Notes under the pieces: generated by a model | What the model saw: the letters and a program-made list of their open reading frames with translations, nothing else | Told to the model about the DNA's origin: nothing | The model's database searches: none | Translations under genes and position numbers: made by a program | From: Aporrectodea caliginosa | Lineage: Eukaryota; Annelida; Clitellata; Crassiclitellata; Lumbricidae | Direction of reading: 5' to 3' | NCBI GenBank assembly: GCA_020284085.1 | Contig: JACEVL010000408.1 | Coordinates: 537,501 to 601,500 of the forward strand | DNA: 64,000 bases | In this document: positions 40,301 to 55,300 of the stretch, piece by piece | Numbering within the stretch: the stretch's first letter is position 1 | Layout: each line of letters starts with the position of its first letter

Positions 40301-43300
40301 CTGACATTTTGTACAAATGTGCACATATAAAATACATAATGGCATTTTATTTGGTCTAATAACATATAAACATAGTAAGCTGATTCAGATAATCACTATT
40401 AATGCATAGTAAAACGCTGTTTGTACGATTTTCTTGTATGTAGGTTGTCAGTACAATCATGTTGTAAGCTCCAGCAATAGTCTGCCTTCATGTGTCTTTC
40501 CCATCTGTGTTGCTCCCTTTCCTCCATGACATTTAGATCTTGGTGAAACCTCTCACATTGTTCCTCACTAAAATCTCCAAGATTATAATTATGCCAATCT
40601 ATTTAAATGGATATATGAAGAAAGTGTACCTTTATGCTCATATTAATACCCAAATTTCTGAAGTTTGTGAGCAAGTTTTGCACCAGTTCTTCGTAAGTGT
40701 GTGCTTTGTTGTTATTACCTAAAAAGTTCTGAAAAACAAGTCAAAACTACACCAGGAGAAGCTTCAGTACTATTCTTCATCTTGGCTAAATTAAGGCACA
40801 AGTTCTGAACAACTGCCGTTTGTCTATCTTCAACAACTACTTCACAACAATATCTGAAAGCAATCCGTACTACATACGCTCTGCAAGCAACTACCGACCT
40901 ACTTATTCTCGCACTAACACTCGTATGTTTTCGCTCAAATGTATGGGGCTTAAGTCCTGGAACACTACCTATTGAGATACGTAGTTCACCTCTTATCTAC
41001 TTCTTCAAACACAAATTGCGAAACTATTTGATAAATCAGTCGTCTGATTAACGTATGAGCACCGTTTGTCTAGTTGACTAGTTTAGTCTTAAGGAATGCT
41101 TTTTGAAATTGTGTCCTGCCAACTGCTCTACTATCATTGTAATAAAGGGTGACCCCATTTAGCAGGACTTAGGTCCCTTGTGGTCCCTTGGGGTTTCTTT
41201 CTTCCATGTTGTTCCCTAATGCTTTGTTTCAATGCTTATTTGTATGTGCATGTCTGTCAAAGAAGGGTTCAATAAAAACATTTGGTTATGGTTGGTTTGG
41301 TTATGGTTGGTTATACAAATTGCAAGTATTAATTTAAGGTAGGTGTCCATTATCTCATAAACTAGAGCCAATTTGAAAACCACTTTCATTTTCAAATTCA
41401 GCAACCGCAAAATACCAAAGATTCGCTGAAAAATCCTTGGAAATAAAAACTATATATACATTACATACATACATTACATACATTCCTGCATACATCTTAA
41501 AATACATACAATGCATATATTTATACATACATACATACATACATCATGAAAAATTAACATACGTACACTTTATATACATGCATATGTACATCTTTACATA
41601 CATACATAAATATATGATTTAAATTTTTTTACCTGAGGTACACATAATCCCTTGGGATTTCAAAAATTGAGGATAGCAATTTTCTTGGATGGCTAGTCTT
41701 CTATTACTACTGTTATAATAAAATTATTTACTATAGTTTTTTATTATTATTTATTATTGTCATTATCATTATTATTACTATATGAAGATTCTTAAGGTAC
41801 AAGTTAATTAAACTGAATACTCCCCAAATGCAGTAATTGCATAATTAGGAATTACTTGTTTTCCAGGTAAAAAATAAAATAATAATAAAAATAAATAAAT
41901 AATAATAATAATTATTGATTTTGGTAGTGGTTGTGGTGATGATCTTGATGATGAGTTAAGTGAGTTTAAATGTTTCTGTTGTCTTTCTAAATGAACACTG
42001 GTTTGTCTGGCAGGTCATCAGTCATGTTTTCTCATACTTATCAATGATACGGAATGTTGGTCCGCAAAAAGAATTTTGGGAAGAGATGAAACAGATCTGC
42101 TGGAATCAATTTATGTGGACAGAGCCGGTAAAGCAACCACATGACCATTAATTGTTTTACTGGTCTTACTGCAGACCAGTGCTTTTCAACTTCAGCTTAC
42201 CAACATGACTTGTTATATTAAAATTTAGATTTCATGATATCGTCAGTGATTATTATTACTTTGCCTATTTTTTGTACTGTTTCACGTTTAAACCTTTTTG
42301 TTCAGTCTTATGAACACTGTGTTGTGTTCTCATTTTTTATGGTTTGCACTGTATGCAATTGAATATTTTATTTGAGTACAATAAAAATTTGGATTCCGGT
42401 AATCATTCTGCAGCTTTGTAACCAATCGTTTGCGGACCGAAACTAGGCCATGGACCATAATTTGAATAGTACTACTATTGTAATGGACCTAATGTAAAAG
42501 TCTTGCCAAAATGCTGTTTGCAATTGGTTTCAATAAAGAATATTTTTCTTCTTGTAACATCGGCATATGTTGCCTCCCAACTTTGATTAATTTGTTTATC
42601 TTGGGTCTGATATGCATGGTTATAATACTAGGGCATCTGACAAATATCATTGTACTAATGCAAGACCCAAATTGAAACAATTTTCCATGAAATATTCTGG
42701 CTTGTCAGTATGGAAATACCTTCCTGAGGCTCCAAGAAATACTGTTTTCATCAAGCAATTGAAACTCAATTAAAGAACTTTTTCGTTAGTAGACCTATGC
42801 AGGCTACCAGTGGAACAGCTAGATGGGAATGCCTCCTCCTTTCCGGCTGTGCCTAGTGGTTGGCTACTTGTTGATCACTCACTGTTGTCATTATTATTGC
42901 TATTGTTAGTTTTGTGGGACCCTCCACTGTTTTCGTTAGCTATTCTGTGATCTTCTATAATCAATACTATCAACTCAATGTTTCACTCTGCATTTCTTTA
43001 TATTTTGCATTAACTTTATGTATCAAATCTGTAAATGAGCCAGCTGAGTCTTTAGCGGATGTATGTGACTTTTTCGACGCACTCATTGATCTGCATCAAT
43101 GTTGTGTTCAAGATAAATAACTAAATTGAATTTTTCATACAGAATGTTACACTGATATTTTGGTGCTGATATGATATACAATTCAATAAACGGGTCAATC
43201 AATCAACAGTGCTGGAAAATATGGAATGGATATCATCAGGCTGATGTTTGAATTGCAGGAAGATATGCAGGAATTCACCCGTGACGTCTGTATCAATATG

Positions 43301-46300
43301 CAACGGTACAACCCTGAAGATTTTCTACACGGAGGAAAATTGATGTTCGATTTTGATGAAAAGGTTCTGATTATTTTTAACAAAGACACATTGCTAAAAT
43401 TGTGTGTGTATAATGTGTATGTGTGTGTTTGTGTGTCTGCAGGTGCAGGAGATGGGAGTAAGACTGACAAATTCATAATTGGCAGTCTTTACTGGCAAAT
43501 TTTGACAGATTTGGTGAAATATCTAGTTTCTGTTGTTGAAACTGTTTTATCTATATAGCATAATGTCTAGGATGAGTTATCCATGCTAATTGACATTAAT
43601 GCAAGCATCATCCAAGGCTCTAGTTTAGGACCCGTAAATTTTATTACAGCAATCTCTGGTCTATGAATTGCCCATCTTCTTAATCGTCTGCTGAATGCGG
43701 ATGACTGTTACCTTTTAATACCGTCATCTAACAGTGTAACAATTCCAACAGAATTAGAGCACTGGGCTGAAAAATGCACCTAAAACTTAATTATAAGAAA
43801 TCTTTCAAAATGTTGATTCAAGGACCCAGAGGAAGGCGGGCTGACTGCAGATATGAAAGCAATATTTGGACTTTCTTAAAGAGAGTTACTAGTATCTCGG
43901 ATGATCTGAGCTTTATGACCAAGTCAATCTCATATGCAGTCAGGCGTGATGGTCGCTTTATGCATTGCACACCCTGGTGGTGTATGGCTTACGGGGACTT
44001 ACCTTGTATGATGTAGTGAGAGCTACAACCCTATCTAGGGTGCTGTATGCCTTCCCAGCTTGGTGGGTTTTACTTCGCAAGGGGATCACGACAGGCTTGG
44101 AGGGGTCTGTTGATGTCTCATCAGGGGTCGCTACCTCCCAGGTAACATTCGTTCTATAGAACAGCTATGCCACATAGTAGACACCCACCTTTTCTCATTC
44201 TTTTGGAGTGATCTGGGGCATGTCTTGCATAACCTGCTCACGCCTATCAAGCTCACAGGCCATTTTCTATGCCCAGGAACATACGACCGAGAAATCCCAA
44301 CCGCTGATAAATTGGCTAGAAAAACATTCATCATAAGGATGTTATCAATTTAGTTTAATGGGTAAGATTATCTATGTGGGGCCTATATAGGACATAATGG
44401 CAGACTGTATGGCTTGATGTTCTTTGTATGCTTAAGTTTTTATGTTAAATTATACTTTGCTTAAGTTTTTGCACACCAAAATGTGGTATACAATTGGTTT
44501 CAATAAAGAATATTCTTCTTTGACTTAGCTGTAGTGTAGTGTTTGAAAAACCATCTTTCTTACTGCTTCATTTTCTAATGATGTTAAAACGATTCTGTGT
44601 TGTAAGTAAGTAATGTAATTAGCAACTTCTATTGCGCCGGTGTCTAATGCACAAGGCATCAACCGATGGCACACCAAAACCAAGCCGTAATCAGGTCAAC
44701 ATCCAGAAGATCAGTCCGTAAGTTGGTTGTAGCATGGTGGATGATTGGTTAGAGCGCTTGGTCTATAACTTGGAGAGTATGGGTTCAAGCCTAATTCCGA
44801 GGCAGTAACTTTTAGCAATGTTGAGCGGTTCTAGGGCAATTCGTCGCCGGACAATTCGTCGTGGACAGTTCGTCGCGAATTATTCTTTTCAATGCCATAA
44901 TTACGACAGCATACAACATTGCACTTTCGTAACTTCAAAGGCCCAGGAAGATGAATGAAGATTATGTATTCTGTAAGCAGACCTGAACTTCCTTGCAGGG
45001 TGTCCAGTCTGGTTTGCAGACGGCACCTTTAAGGTTAGTCCAGCCGGTTACACTCAGTTATACACCATTCATGGAACACGTAACGGCATAAATATTCCAT
45101 GCATCTTTGCTTTACTGCCTAATAAGCTGGAAGCAACATACACAACTATGTTGACGAAATTAGCAGAAATTGAGCCTAGATTACAACCAATGACCGTAAT
45201 AACTGATTTTGAGAAGGCTGCAATGAACGCGTTCATCAGTGTTTACAATACTGAGATTCATGGCTGCCATTTCCACTTTGGGCAATGTATCTGGCGGAAG
45301 TTTCAAGAGTTGGGATTTGCTGCAAGGTGGAACAACGAACCCGACTATGCGATGCACATCCGAATGCTTGTAGCTCTAGCTTACGTGCCAACTAGTGACA
45401 AAGCAGCTGCGTATGAGGAATTGATACATCTCGAAACGTTCCCCGAAGTCGATGAGCTTCTGAACTACTTTGAAGACACATTCATTGGAAGACGAGTGCG
45501 AAGACGAAGAAATCCAGCTCTCTTTGCCGCAGACATCTGGGATTGTTACGTAGCTGTCCGTCGAGATACTCCTCGCACTAACAATGCAGTCGAGGGTTGG
45601 CATAATGCTTTTGCAGGGTCAGTGCAAGTTGCCCATCCAACTCTGCCGCGGATAGTAATCAAACTGCAGAAGGAACAGAGTATCAATCGAATGAACGTCG
45701 AACGCCTAATTGCAGGCGAAGATCCTCCGACGAGGAAAAACGAATATAGAGATCTCGATCGTCGTTTGCGGACTGTGGTTTTGGATTACGAGAACCGCGC
45801 ATGCATTGATTACTTGCGCGGCTGCAGCCACAACATTAACTTATTGAACTAAATAATAAGGTTTTAAGACATTGGACTAAATAATAACGTTATGAGAAAT
45901 TGGACAAAATACAAGTTATTAAGAAAACGCTCTCCACAATTTCTTAAGCTTCTGTGCTCATGCATGATCTTTTTTTTATGTGCCTAGGTGTGCGTGTTCT
46001 TTAAATAAATATCTTAAGCTTTTCAGTCGTGCCCGTCTTATGTTGTATGCTATAATTATGGCGTTATTATGACGAATTGTCCGCGACGAATTGTCCGGCA
46101 ACGAATTGTCCGGCAACGAATTGCCCGGTTACCATGTTGAACATGTCCTTCACACTCATTTGCTCAGCGCCATCGATATTCTCTATCGTATGGGCGTGTG
46201 TGCACTTCTGAACTTTACATGGAGGGTAAAATCAACTACAGTTGCCATGCCTCAGATTTACATATTAATGTGATCTTGCATGCATTAAAAATTTAATTAA

Positions 46301-49300
46301 TTATAATAATAACAATTATTGTATTGAATTATCACATTGAAGGTTGGCTTGTTTTGTTAGATAATCCAAACTTACCTTGATGAATTAAGACCTGACAACG
46401 TTAACATCGCATTATGGTCGAAGAGCTTTACTGCTGAAACGGTTTTAATATGCCAGGAAGAAAAATGGTTTAAGACGGCGTATTATGTGCAAGGTATTTC
46501 CTCCAGAAATCATCTGTATGAGTTTTGGGGTGTATGGAACAAATTTCAATCATACGTTGAGGTAAATTTTCACGCTCCAGAGCTCATTAATTGCCATCCG
46601 AAGTCACGTTTAAATGGTCTCTGATTAAGAGTGCAAATAGTTTTGAGTTTACTTTCTGTCATTTATTTCTGACTGCAGTTCAGACATCAGGAAATTTATT
46701 CTGATGCTTTTTACAGGAAGAGTGTAGTTTTAACTGTGCTTAAACTTTATGAAACAATATATAGAATTCCTGAACAAATAAAGTTTTTTGCAGGGCCGGC
46801 CCTAGCCCAAATGGCGCCCCAGGCAAAGCATACATTTGGCTCCCTCTGATCCTCACTTCACGGTCCACCCCACATCACAACCCAATGATGAACCAGCCAG
46901 AACATTAGGCCTCTACGAGAAACTGAGTCATTTAGTATTATTTTATTAGTACACTCAACCTTGGATAATTTGAATTTTTGGGGTATGGTAAAAAGTAAAA
47001 GACTTCATATTATCGAAAACTTCTAATTACCGAAACAAGAGAACACAAATATTTATTTAAACAATTATTTTGTTGAAGTAATCAGAAATCTTTTTCTGCT
47101 TGTAGTTCTTGTCCATCAGGTTTCAGTGTATCAAAACACAATGAAACTGAAAGCAATTTAAGCAAACACCTGCAATATTAGTATAGAGTCTATTACAAAT
47201 GAATTACTAGCTGATGACTGCATAAGTGCTGACTCTCACAGCTAAAGTAGTTTCAATTTTTTTTAAATAGTTGGAAAGCCATCGTTTTTGATTCTTGAAA
47301 CTAACTTCTGTTTGTTGTTGTTTTTTTTACAATTTTCAGTACTCATGTACTTCTAACACTTCATAGGGCTTTACATAATTTTTAAAATTAAAATTGAAAT
47401 TTTATTAGATCGAAACTATAAATTGATTTAGGTTTAAACCTATTTAAGAATTTGTTTTATTAAAATGTAAATGTACAGATTTTTACTCGACTAATTTCTG
47501 CTCGGCAATCAACAAAATAATGAAGATTGGCCTAGGTGGATTAAATATTCTACAAAATTTCTTCAATTATTGGCATTTTCAGTCGAAAGATGTCTCTCTG
47601 GCAGCATCAGATTTACGGACGGTCAGGACTAATATTACAGACTATAGAGTACAGAATGGCGTGAAATAATTAAATTTTTAGTTTTAAAATAAAATTAATG
47701 CGGTTTTGAAATTGTTTTACTTGAAAAGGTGCAATAAAATCAATAATTATTTTAAATTTATTCCATAATCGAAAGTTTTGAATTCAAATTAAAATAATCA
47801 TTGTAATTGAGAAAAATGGCTTAAAAAGGAACACATAAACTGTTAAAACATTTTTAAAAATAGATTTGGCGGCCAAGGCAACTGCCTGCTTTGCCTGTGC
47901 CTAAGGCCCTCCCTGGTTTTTTGCAATTTCGCTTAGTTGCAATCATCCGTGGCGTGATGCAGCGCATGTGAATAAGGTGGCACCCTGTACAAATTTTAGA
48001 GTAGCGCTTACAAAATTTAGAGTTTACAATTATGATCATGCCTTGTAATCTAGGCATTATATATTATACTTTGTTTGCCATACTGGATTTGAGCTGATGG
48101 CTCTTTCATGTGTAGCAGGTTTGCTTGGAGGCATCAATTGATGCCTTATACATTGTTAAAGTGATTGCCTGCAGAAAGTTGCAGGCTAGGTTAGAATTGT
48201 AAACTGTCTTGGTATAAGTATAGTACAAAGCAATATGGTAGAGAATTATCGTTTGTAACAGCAATGGAATTTTCAGGTATCATTGTTGAGCAGTGGGAAA
48301 TATAAAGACATTTTGGGAGATATAAGGACATTTTCTCAGAACTTATACTTTCTTAACGGCAGGCCTGTAATTTTTACCTCCGTTAGCAATGTACAATGCA
48401 GATACTGCACAAGTCCAAGGCTGTATGTCAGAGAATGAATTATAATTATTTGTGAGAGTTTGTTCAGGTGGTTTAAGCAGCACTATAGTATATGTTTGCA
48501 GAGATACAAAGGGATGCAGGTTAAGCATAGATGTAATTTTCTCAGTATTATGGATTATTTCAGATATACAGACCGACTGGCTACAAAAGTGGAATGGTAA
48601 GTCCAAGAACTAAAATTTAAATAAAAGTTTAGCCAAGTAATCTTCTGTCTATTATTTAAGATGAAAGCGTAGATGTATTCCGGTATGTTCATTATTCATT
48701 CCTCACGTTCACGGAGCACATATCTAACCTGACTCGCTCCTGCTTTTTTCAACTGAGGCAGCTCAGAGCCATCAGACGCTCGGTCTCTTCCTCTGTCTTT
48801 ACCACCATAGTACTTGCGTTTATCTGTTCCCAACTTGACTACTGCAACTCACTTCTTATGGGCCTCCAGAAACAGCGTCTTTCTCCCCTTCAATCGGTCT
48901 TAAATGCTTCAGCTAAGCTCATAGCGTGACTCTCTCGCTTTGCGATTTCTCTACATATATGCTTGATGTCTTGCACTTGCTTCCTATCACTGCGAGCATC
49001 CATTATAAGATCCTGTTTCTAGTCTCAGAGGCGCAGCTGAGCAGTGCCCCAAAGTATCTTTCTGACTATATGCGAAAGCCGTTATCTGCGACCTCATCTC
49101 GTTCCTTGCACTCTGCTGATTGGCTTGATCTTTTTGTGACTAGGACTGCCTTGGCCCAATGCCGGGCATTTGCTGTTGTTGGTCCCTCTACTTGGAATGA
49201 CCTTCCCTTCTCACTAAGGGCTAAACTAATGACTGGATTTTCCTTTTTTGTCTCTCGATCATTAAAGGCGTTTCTTTTCCCCGGGGTTTTCGTGCTGAGA

Positions 49301-52300
49301 GCGCCTCTGAATAATTATTCTGAGAGAGGCGCTATATAAATCCTTAGATACGATACAATGATTTGAATGAATTATGTAATCTCATGCTTATTCTTTCTCT
49401 CGATACTGTAATGGTTAACATGTAGGACTGTCAATCGAGAGGTTGGGGTTAAAATCCCCACCATCGCAGAAATTTGATTCAAGATTTCTGTGTCACTTGC
49501 ACCCAGCCAACTCAGCTACAATGAGTACACTGACCGTACACTGTCGGTGGAAGACGGATGGTGAGAGATAGATCCGGTTCCGCCTTCTATGCCGCGGCTA
49601 TAAAAATGAAGTTGCTAACACTTCATACTCATGGCTGCCTCAGGGTATTAGCTTAAGGGACTGTGCGTCTTCTTATGGACATTCCGTACAGCAGACGTCT
49701 TGCTGTCAGTTTTTGAATCACCTTCTGATGTCAGCTAGAAACAATGAAACATTCAGAACTTGTTCTTCTTTTTAGAGTGCAGATCAGGTGCTTCTTCAGA
49801 CTTCTCTTTTCCAGAGAAAAACGAGTATATAGGTAGGACCACACCTGTGTGACTTTGTTAATGTGACATAGTTGGTGGAGCTTCAGAGTGAAACTATTGT
49901 CTCACAGTGTTTTAGTTGTTAAAAAGAGCTGGGGTAGAAAATTTTACAGATCAACAACATTCACAAAGGCAAGTTGAAGTCTAAAGTTGTTAATGTGTTG
50001 TGCATGAAACAGCTGACAATTTTATATGAGATATTTTAGTAAGAAGAAGAGAAAGAGGAGGAGGAGAGCTAGGGGGTTGAACCTAAACCCCTAAGAACTA
50101 AAACCCTAGTCTTCCATATACCACAGACAAGTCCACAGTGTTGTTTTTGGTGCTAATGCCAATTTCATATAAAAATGGCTGTAATAGCCTATTTGAGTAA
50201 ATGAGTTAAATAGTCGAATTAAATGTTCATAGATTAGCGATGGTGATATCCTTTATGATTTCTTTTATAACATTATTCTTAGGCTATTCTTTAATATCGA
50301 GCTGCATTGGTTTCCCATTCACTTTTAGTACACTCTCGTTGTTAGCCTAAAGTGTTAAATCAAGGAACCGTCTTTGATCATCCTTAGGACTGACCCACCA
50401 GATGTGTGTAAAATGATTGACGTCACTGCAACTCTGTGAGATCTTTTGATTCCTTTTTAGCTCTGGATTTTACACTAAAAGATCCAGACCTGACTTTGAG
50501 TGTGAGTTACATTTTGCACTATTATACAGTTTAGAAGGTCAAGATGACATCATGGACCCGGGAGCTGATGCTCATACAAGTTTTGGCTCTGTAGTGCCAA
50601 GGCAGGAGAATGCTCAAAAACATTTTTGGAAACATTAATTCTATAAAAAAAATGCAGTGCTATATATTCTGATATTATGTCACAAATTTTGTAAGTGATG
50701 AAATTTAAAAAAATACCTCTCTCGAAGGCTAACAGTTTATATCAGGTATTAGGGATGCGTGGGGACCCTGGGCAAGTCCTTCACTCGCAATTGCTCATGC
50801 GCTTCAGCGTGAAACTCCGATTCAGCGTCCGCGCAGTAGTCGGGAGCGCCTCTGAATAGGAATTTGTGAGGGGCGCTATAACAAGTGTTCAAATACAATA
50901 CAATACAATTATGAATAATTTTATCTTTATTAGGTCTGGACTTGGATAAGTTTGGCTCACATGCCAAATGTTTCAGTGTGTGACGTTTGTTTAATTGTAG
51001 ATATTTTATTTAATTTTCGACTTTCTTGCTTCCGTGCTTGTATCTTCGTTGTCGTAACTGTATTTACACGCATTTTATCGTCATTATCAACTCTTAATGA
51101 GTCGAGTTTCAACAATTATCGATGTAAGGGCTAAAGGGCCTATGATTTAAGGAATTGCTGTTAAAAGGCTGATTCTGTTAAAGGGTCTAATTTAATTTGT
51201 GCCACCTTTTAACTTATGCAAGTAAGATGTGAGAATGTGAGTGAGGTTATCCAGATACACCATAATTTTATGTGATAAACTTTTAATCTGTGCAGTTAGA
51301 TGAACCTCTGTCATCATCGATAACCAGTCGACTTTGGTTTGAACCGGACAATGATTTCCTGCTACCAAAAGGTGAGATAAAATGTATTTTTCAGGTAGAT
51401 ATATAAACCCTTGCTGGTGGTGTTGCTGTGAGATTCACCTCTTAAGTTTGTCAAACTTTGTTGGATTGGACTAGTGTTGTATCCACCGATACATAATGAG
51501 AGGCTTTATGAATTGAGGTTTGGTGAGCATGTCAGTAACAATAGTAAAATTACAGGTAACAACTGTGGCCATCTGACATGGAAATTATTTAGTGTAGCTC
51601 TATGGCTAAGTAATTGCTCATTAATTTTTTTAATTAATTACAGCATACTTCAACTTTTACTTCAAAAGCGTTGAGGCTGACCGATCTGTGACAAAGTAAG
51701 TCTATAATTATGAAGATATGACCAAATAAATTGGGTCGATTTGTTATATTTTTTTACCTATTTTATTCTGTCTCATTATTTTGCATTATTATTATTATTA
51801 TCAAGGTCTATGTGGTGTGTTTTCTGACACAAACTGTTGAAATTGTTGAGTGTGCAATTGACTGGTCGGGAGTGTGCAATGTGTAGGATGATTGAGAGAT
51901 TGACTCAAGAACAAACAATAATTTTAAATTACTAATTTCATTTAACTTTATCTTGTAACCGGTTGCGGCTTGTCAACCTGATTTGCATTAAACGAATATA
52001 TATATATACTACACATCATTTCATTGTAATAGCTGAAGTGTTACTTACCAATTCAAGTACAGTTTGAGGAACAGTGTGCAGTTGACATTTCTGAGTATCT
52101 TGGTCACTGATATTTGCAATCATATTTTTATATATTTGGCACAAATTCGTGCAAGACATATGACCAGTTTGTCTGAATATGTTGTGTGATTCAATATCAG
52201 TTAGATTAAACTGTGGTGTTCTGACTGCTCTGCTTAACACAAATCGTTGTGTTTCAGCCAATGTTTATTGGAAATCTACGTAATGCTTTTAAGGCATCAT

Positions 52301-55300
52301 CTTACTGCCATTTGCTACCCTGCAAAGTTTGCTCATCTGAGGTAAAAAGAAACATATATAAGTAACTTGTGCTAATTGGTCATTGGTAATTGCACAAATA
52401 AAGATTACTCTTTATTAATATTAATTAAGTAATAATTAATCACAGATTAATTAGACCCCTTAACAGATTACTCTTTATTAGCACAAGACAAACTTAAGTG
52501 TGGTCATGACCACTGCATTCGTTCTAATGAAAGACTGTTTAAACTCGCACACTGCACTAGTAGTTACTTTTGCTAAACAGGGATGGAGGACTGAATGCAC
52601 GCTGGATGACATTGTATTCTGTGGGTAGTCTGCCATACAAGTGCTAGCCAGACTTGGTTTTTTCTTTACTTCACTAAAATGAGGTGTCTGTCCTTGATAC
52701 CCTATCCTGCATACCATATGCAATATGTCTACTTAACATGGCAACAACCTTCATTAAAAAAAACAGTGTAAAATGTACATGATATGTAAGCCTCAGCATT
52801 TGCGCTAACAGTTGATAGTGCAAAGTAAGTAAGTATGTATATCCTTTATTTAAAAAAGCCAACTGCTAACTGCATTTTGGTGTACATAGTTCATCAAATA
52901 GAGAAAAATAATTTAAGTATTAGGCATTCGTGTGACAAATGTTTTACAAGATAGAGAGTTTGCTTTAGGTATGATTCTATTGTGGGTTCTGGGGCGTAGT
53001 GAGTATGAAACATCAGCACTACATTTTTTAATGTTAACTGTTCTGGTTTAATTGAGATGTTATAATTTCATGGAATTTTCAGCTACGCCGTGCAGGTATT
53101 CGACCGTGGAATGATTCTGCGTCTAAATGGCTTCAATGCAAAATTACCGGTGAGGTTTGATTAAAAATATCAAAGGTCTGTTCACTATGCCCAGTCTATC
53201 AATTGTGTGCCTCTGAGTAGATATCTTAAAGAGGCGCTAGATATCAAGTTTCATTGATTGATTGATTGAATTGTAAAGATCCTTAGGCTGACCATGTAAA
53301 CAATATAACTGCCCAAAACTGCATAACAATGGAAAATTAGCGTACTCATAATCTTAACTCCAAATTTTTAGAAGTGTATGCTAAGCTAGACACAAAGGAC
53401 CATCGTATTCGCAAGCGTATTCACGAGTGCTGAGTGTATTTATGAGCGCAGAAGCATACCTGTTGTGAGATGTAGTTTCTTTGAATGTTTTTGCCCTATT
53501 CTTATCAACTTGCCCTACTGGACCTAATTTGGTCTCACTCCAATATTATTGTCTCTCAGAGAAGAATTTTTTTACTAGCTGCTTTATGACAGCCATAGTT
53601 TACCATTAAACGAATTTGCAATACAATACAAGTTTTCATGTTTAGTTTTGATTGTTTCAAATATGTTTGCAGGACCTTTTCAAGACGCTAATTGACAGTA
53701 TATCTTCTCTGGAAATTGATGATAGGCTCTTCAACACTGGTGTTCGGGATTTGGCCAGTTTATACGACAACATTTTATTGAAGCCAGAGACTCTGAACCG
53801 GTAATTGTTTTGGTTTTCCATACTCAGTATATAAGCATCGTGTATGCAATGAGTTTAATTGGATGCATGGCCAATCATTAGTTTACAGTAACACAGACTG
53901 GAATGCAACAATAGGTGAGAAAATATTAAACAATGTAATTAGAGAATAGGGTACCTGAACTTACAAGCTTGAAACCAGTGTTATTTCTATTAACTGTAAC
54001 TGTAACTGAAATAGCAAAGTAACTGGAAAATGTCTTGCAGTTAACTGTAACTGAAACTGAAAAATACTGAATAACTGAAACTGTAATAGTAACTGAAAAA
54101 CGAAAACTGTATAACTGAAAAATAACAAAAGTTAACTGAAAAATAAAACATGAGTGTTTTTCTTACTTACTTTTTGAATGGTAATCCTACTCTAGTCTAT
54201 GGTCAGTTTTCTATACTCATTTCAATTCTGGTTTCTTTTCAGTTTTCTATGCTAGTTTCACTTCTGGATTCCTTTTCAGTTTCTATGTTTGTTTCAATCC
54301 CGTTTTCTTTTCCTATCATTGTGTTGTCGTTGGCGCTAAACCGTAAATTCGCAAAACAATCCACCTCTATAAGAATAATGTTTAAGCCAAGTAGTGGTAG
54401 AAAAGTAGAAAGTGGCGTGTGGGAACATTTTGTTTATGAAGCCGCAGGCGACAAAAGTCGATGTTGTGTTCACACCGTTGCTGGCATGGACGTTGAAAAC
54501 CACGAGTGTGGCACGCTAATTGTCAGAACAGAGCAAGTGTTAATCTGGAACGTCGTGTTTTCCTTAAAGTAAACCGACAATACGTTAAATCGCATTGATT
54601 TGCTGCGTAAATATTTCTGGTAACTGTTCAGAATACTTGTGGTCAGTGTGTCATTGGTCATGACTTGTGAAAAAAATAACTGATGCTATAACTGAAAAAT
54701 AAAGAGAAATAACTGAAACTGTAATTGAAAAATAAAAAAAAACTGAAAATCTGATTTCAGTTAACTGTAACTATAACTTTAACTGAAAAATCATAAATTA
54801 GATAACTGTAACTGTAACTGAAAAACCATAACTGAAATAACACTGCTTGAAACTGATTCAACAGACTTTTTACAAGGTGAAGAAGCTGACTTGTAACATC
54901 TAGTCATCGATGCCTTTTATTTAACAGTAATATTCAATGAGATGGACAATAATTGTTGCATGTAAGTAAATAAGTTAGAATATCCTTTAATAGACCAATT
55001 GCTAACCACATTTTGGTGTAAGAGCAATATTGTATTGTATTTGTTAATTTATATAGCACCGCTAACAGCAGTAGCCATTCAGTAGTGCTCCATAGAGAAG
55101 AAGGTTTTAAGGAGGGAGAAGGCTGTAGGAAGAGACCCAGAAAGAATGGTAACACGTAGAGAGTAAGGAAGGGCATTCCATAGGGAGGGCCCAATAGTGG
55201 CAAAAGATATGGTCTCACAAAATAGATATCTGATCTAGACAGTCAGAACATATCCATGAGCCAAAACCCTTAAAAATTCATATTGTCTTATTAATATTGG

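Noticed and set aside
47582..47668. Possible exon (acceptor attttcag at 47581) coding SKDVSLAASDLRTVRTN
   Set aside because: It lies inside the hAT element at 46791-47915, has no nardilysin similarity and has no donor in phase.
49417..49475. Functional tRNA gene
   Set aside because: tRNA-like promoter boxes are present, but the stems pair poorly and the segment is the head of a multi-copy SINE.
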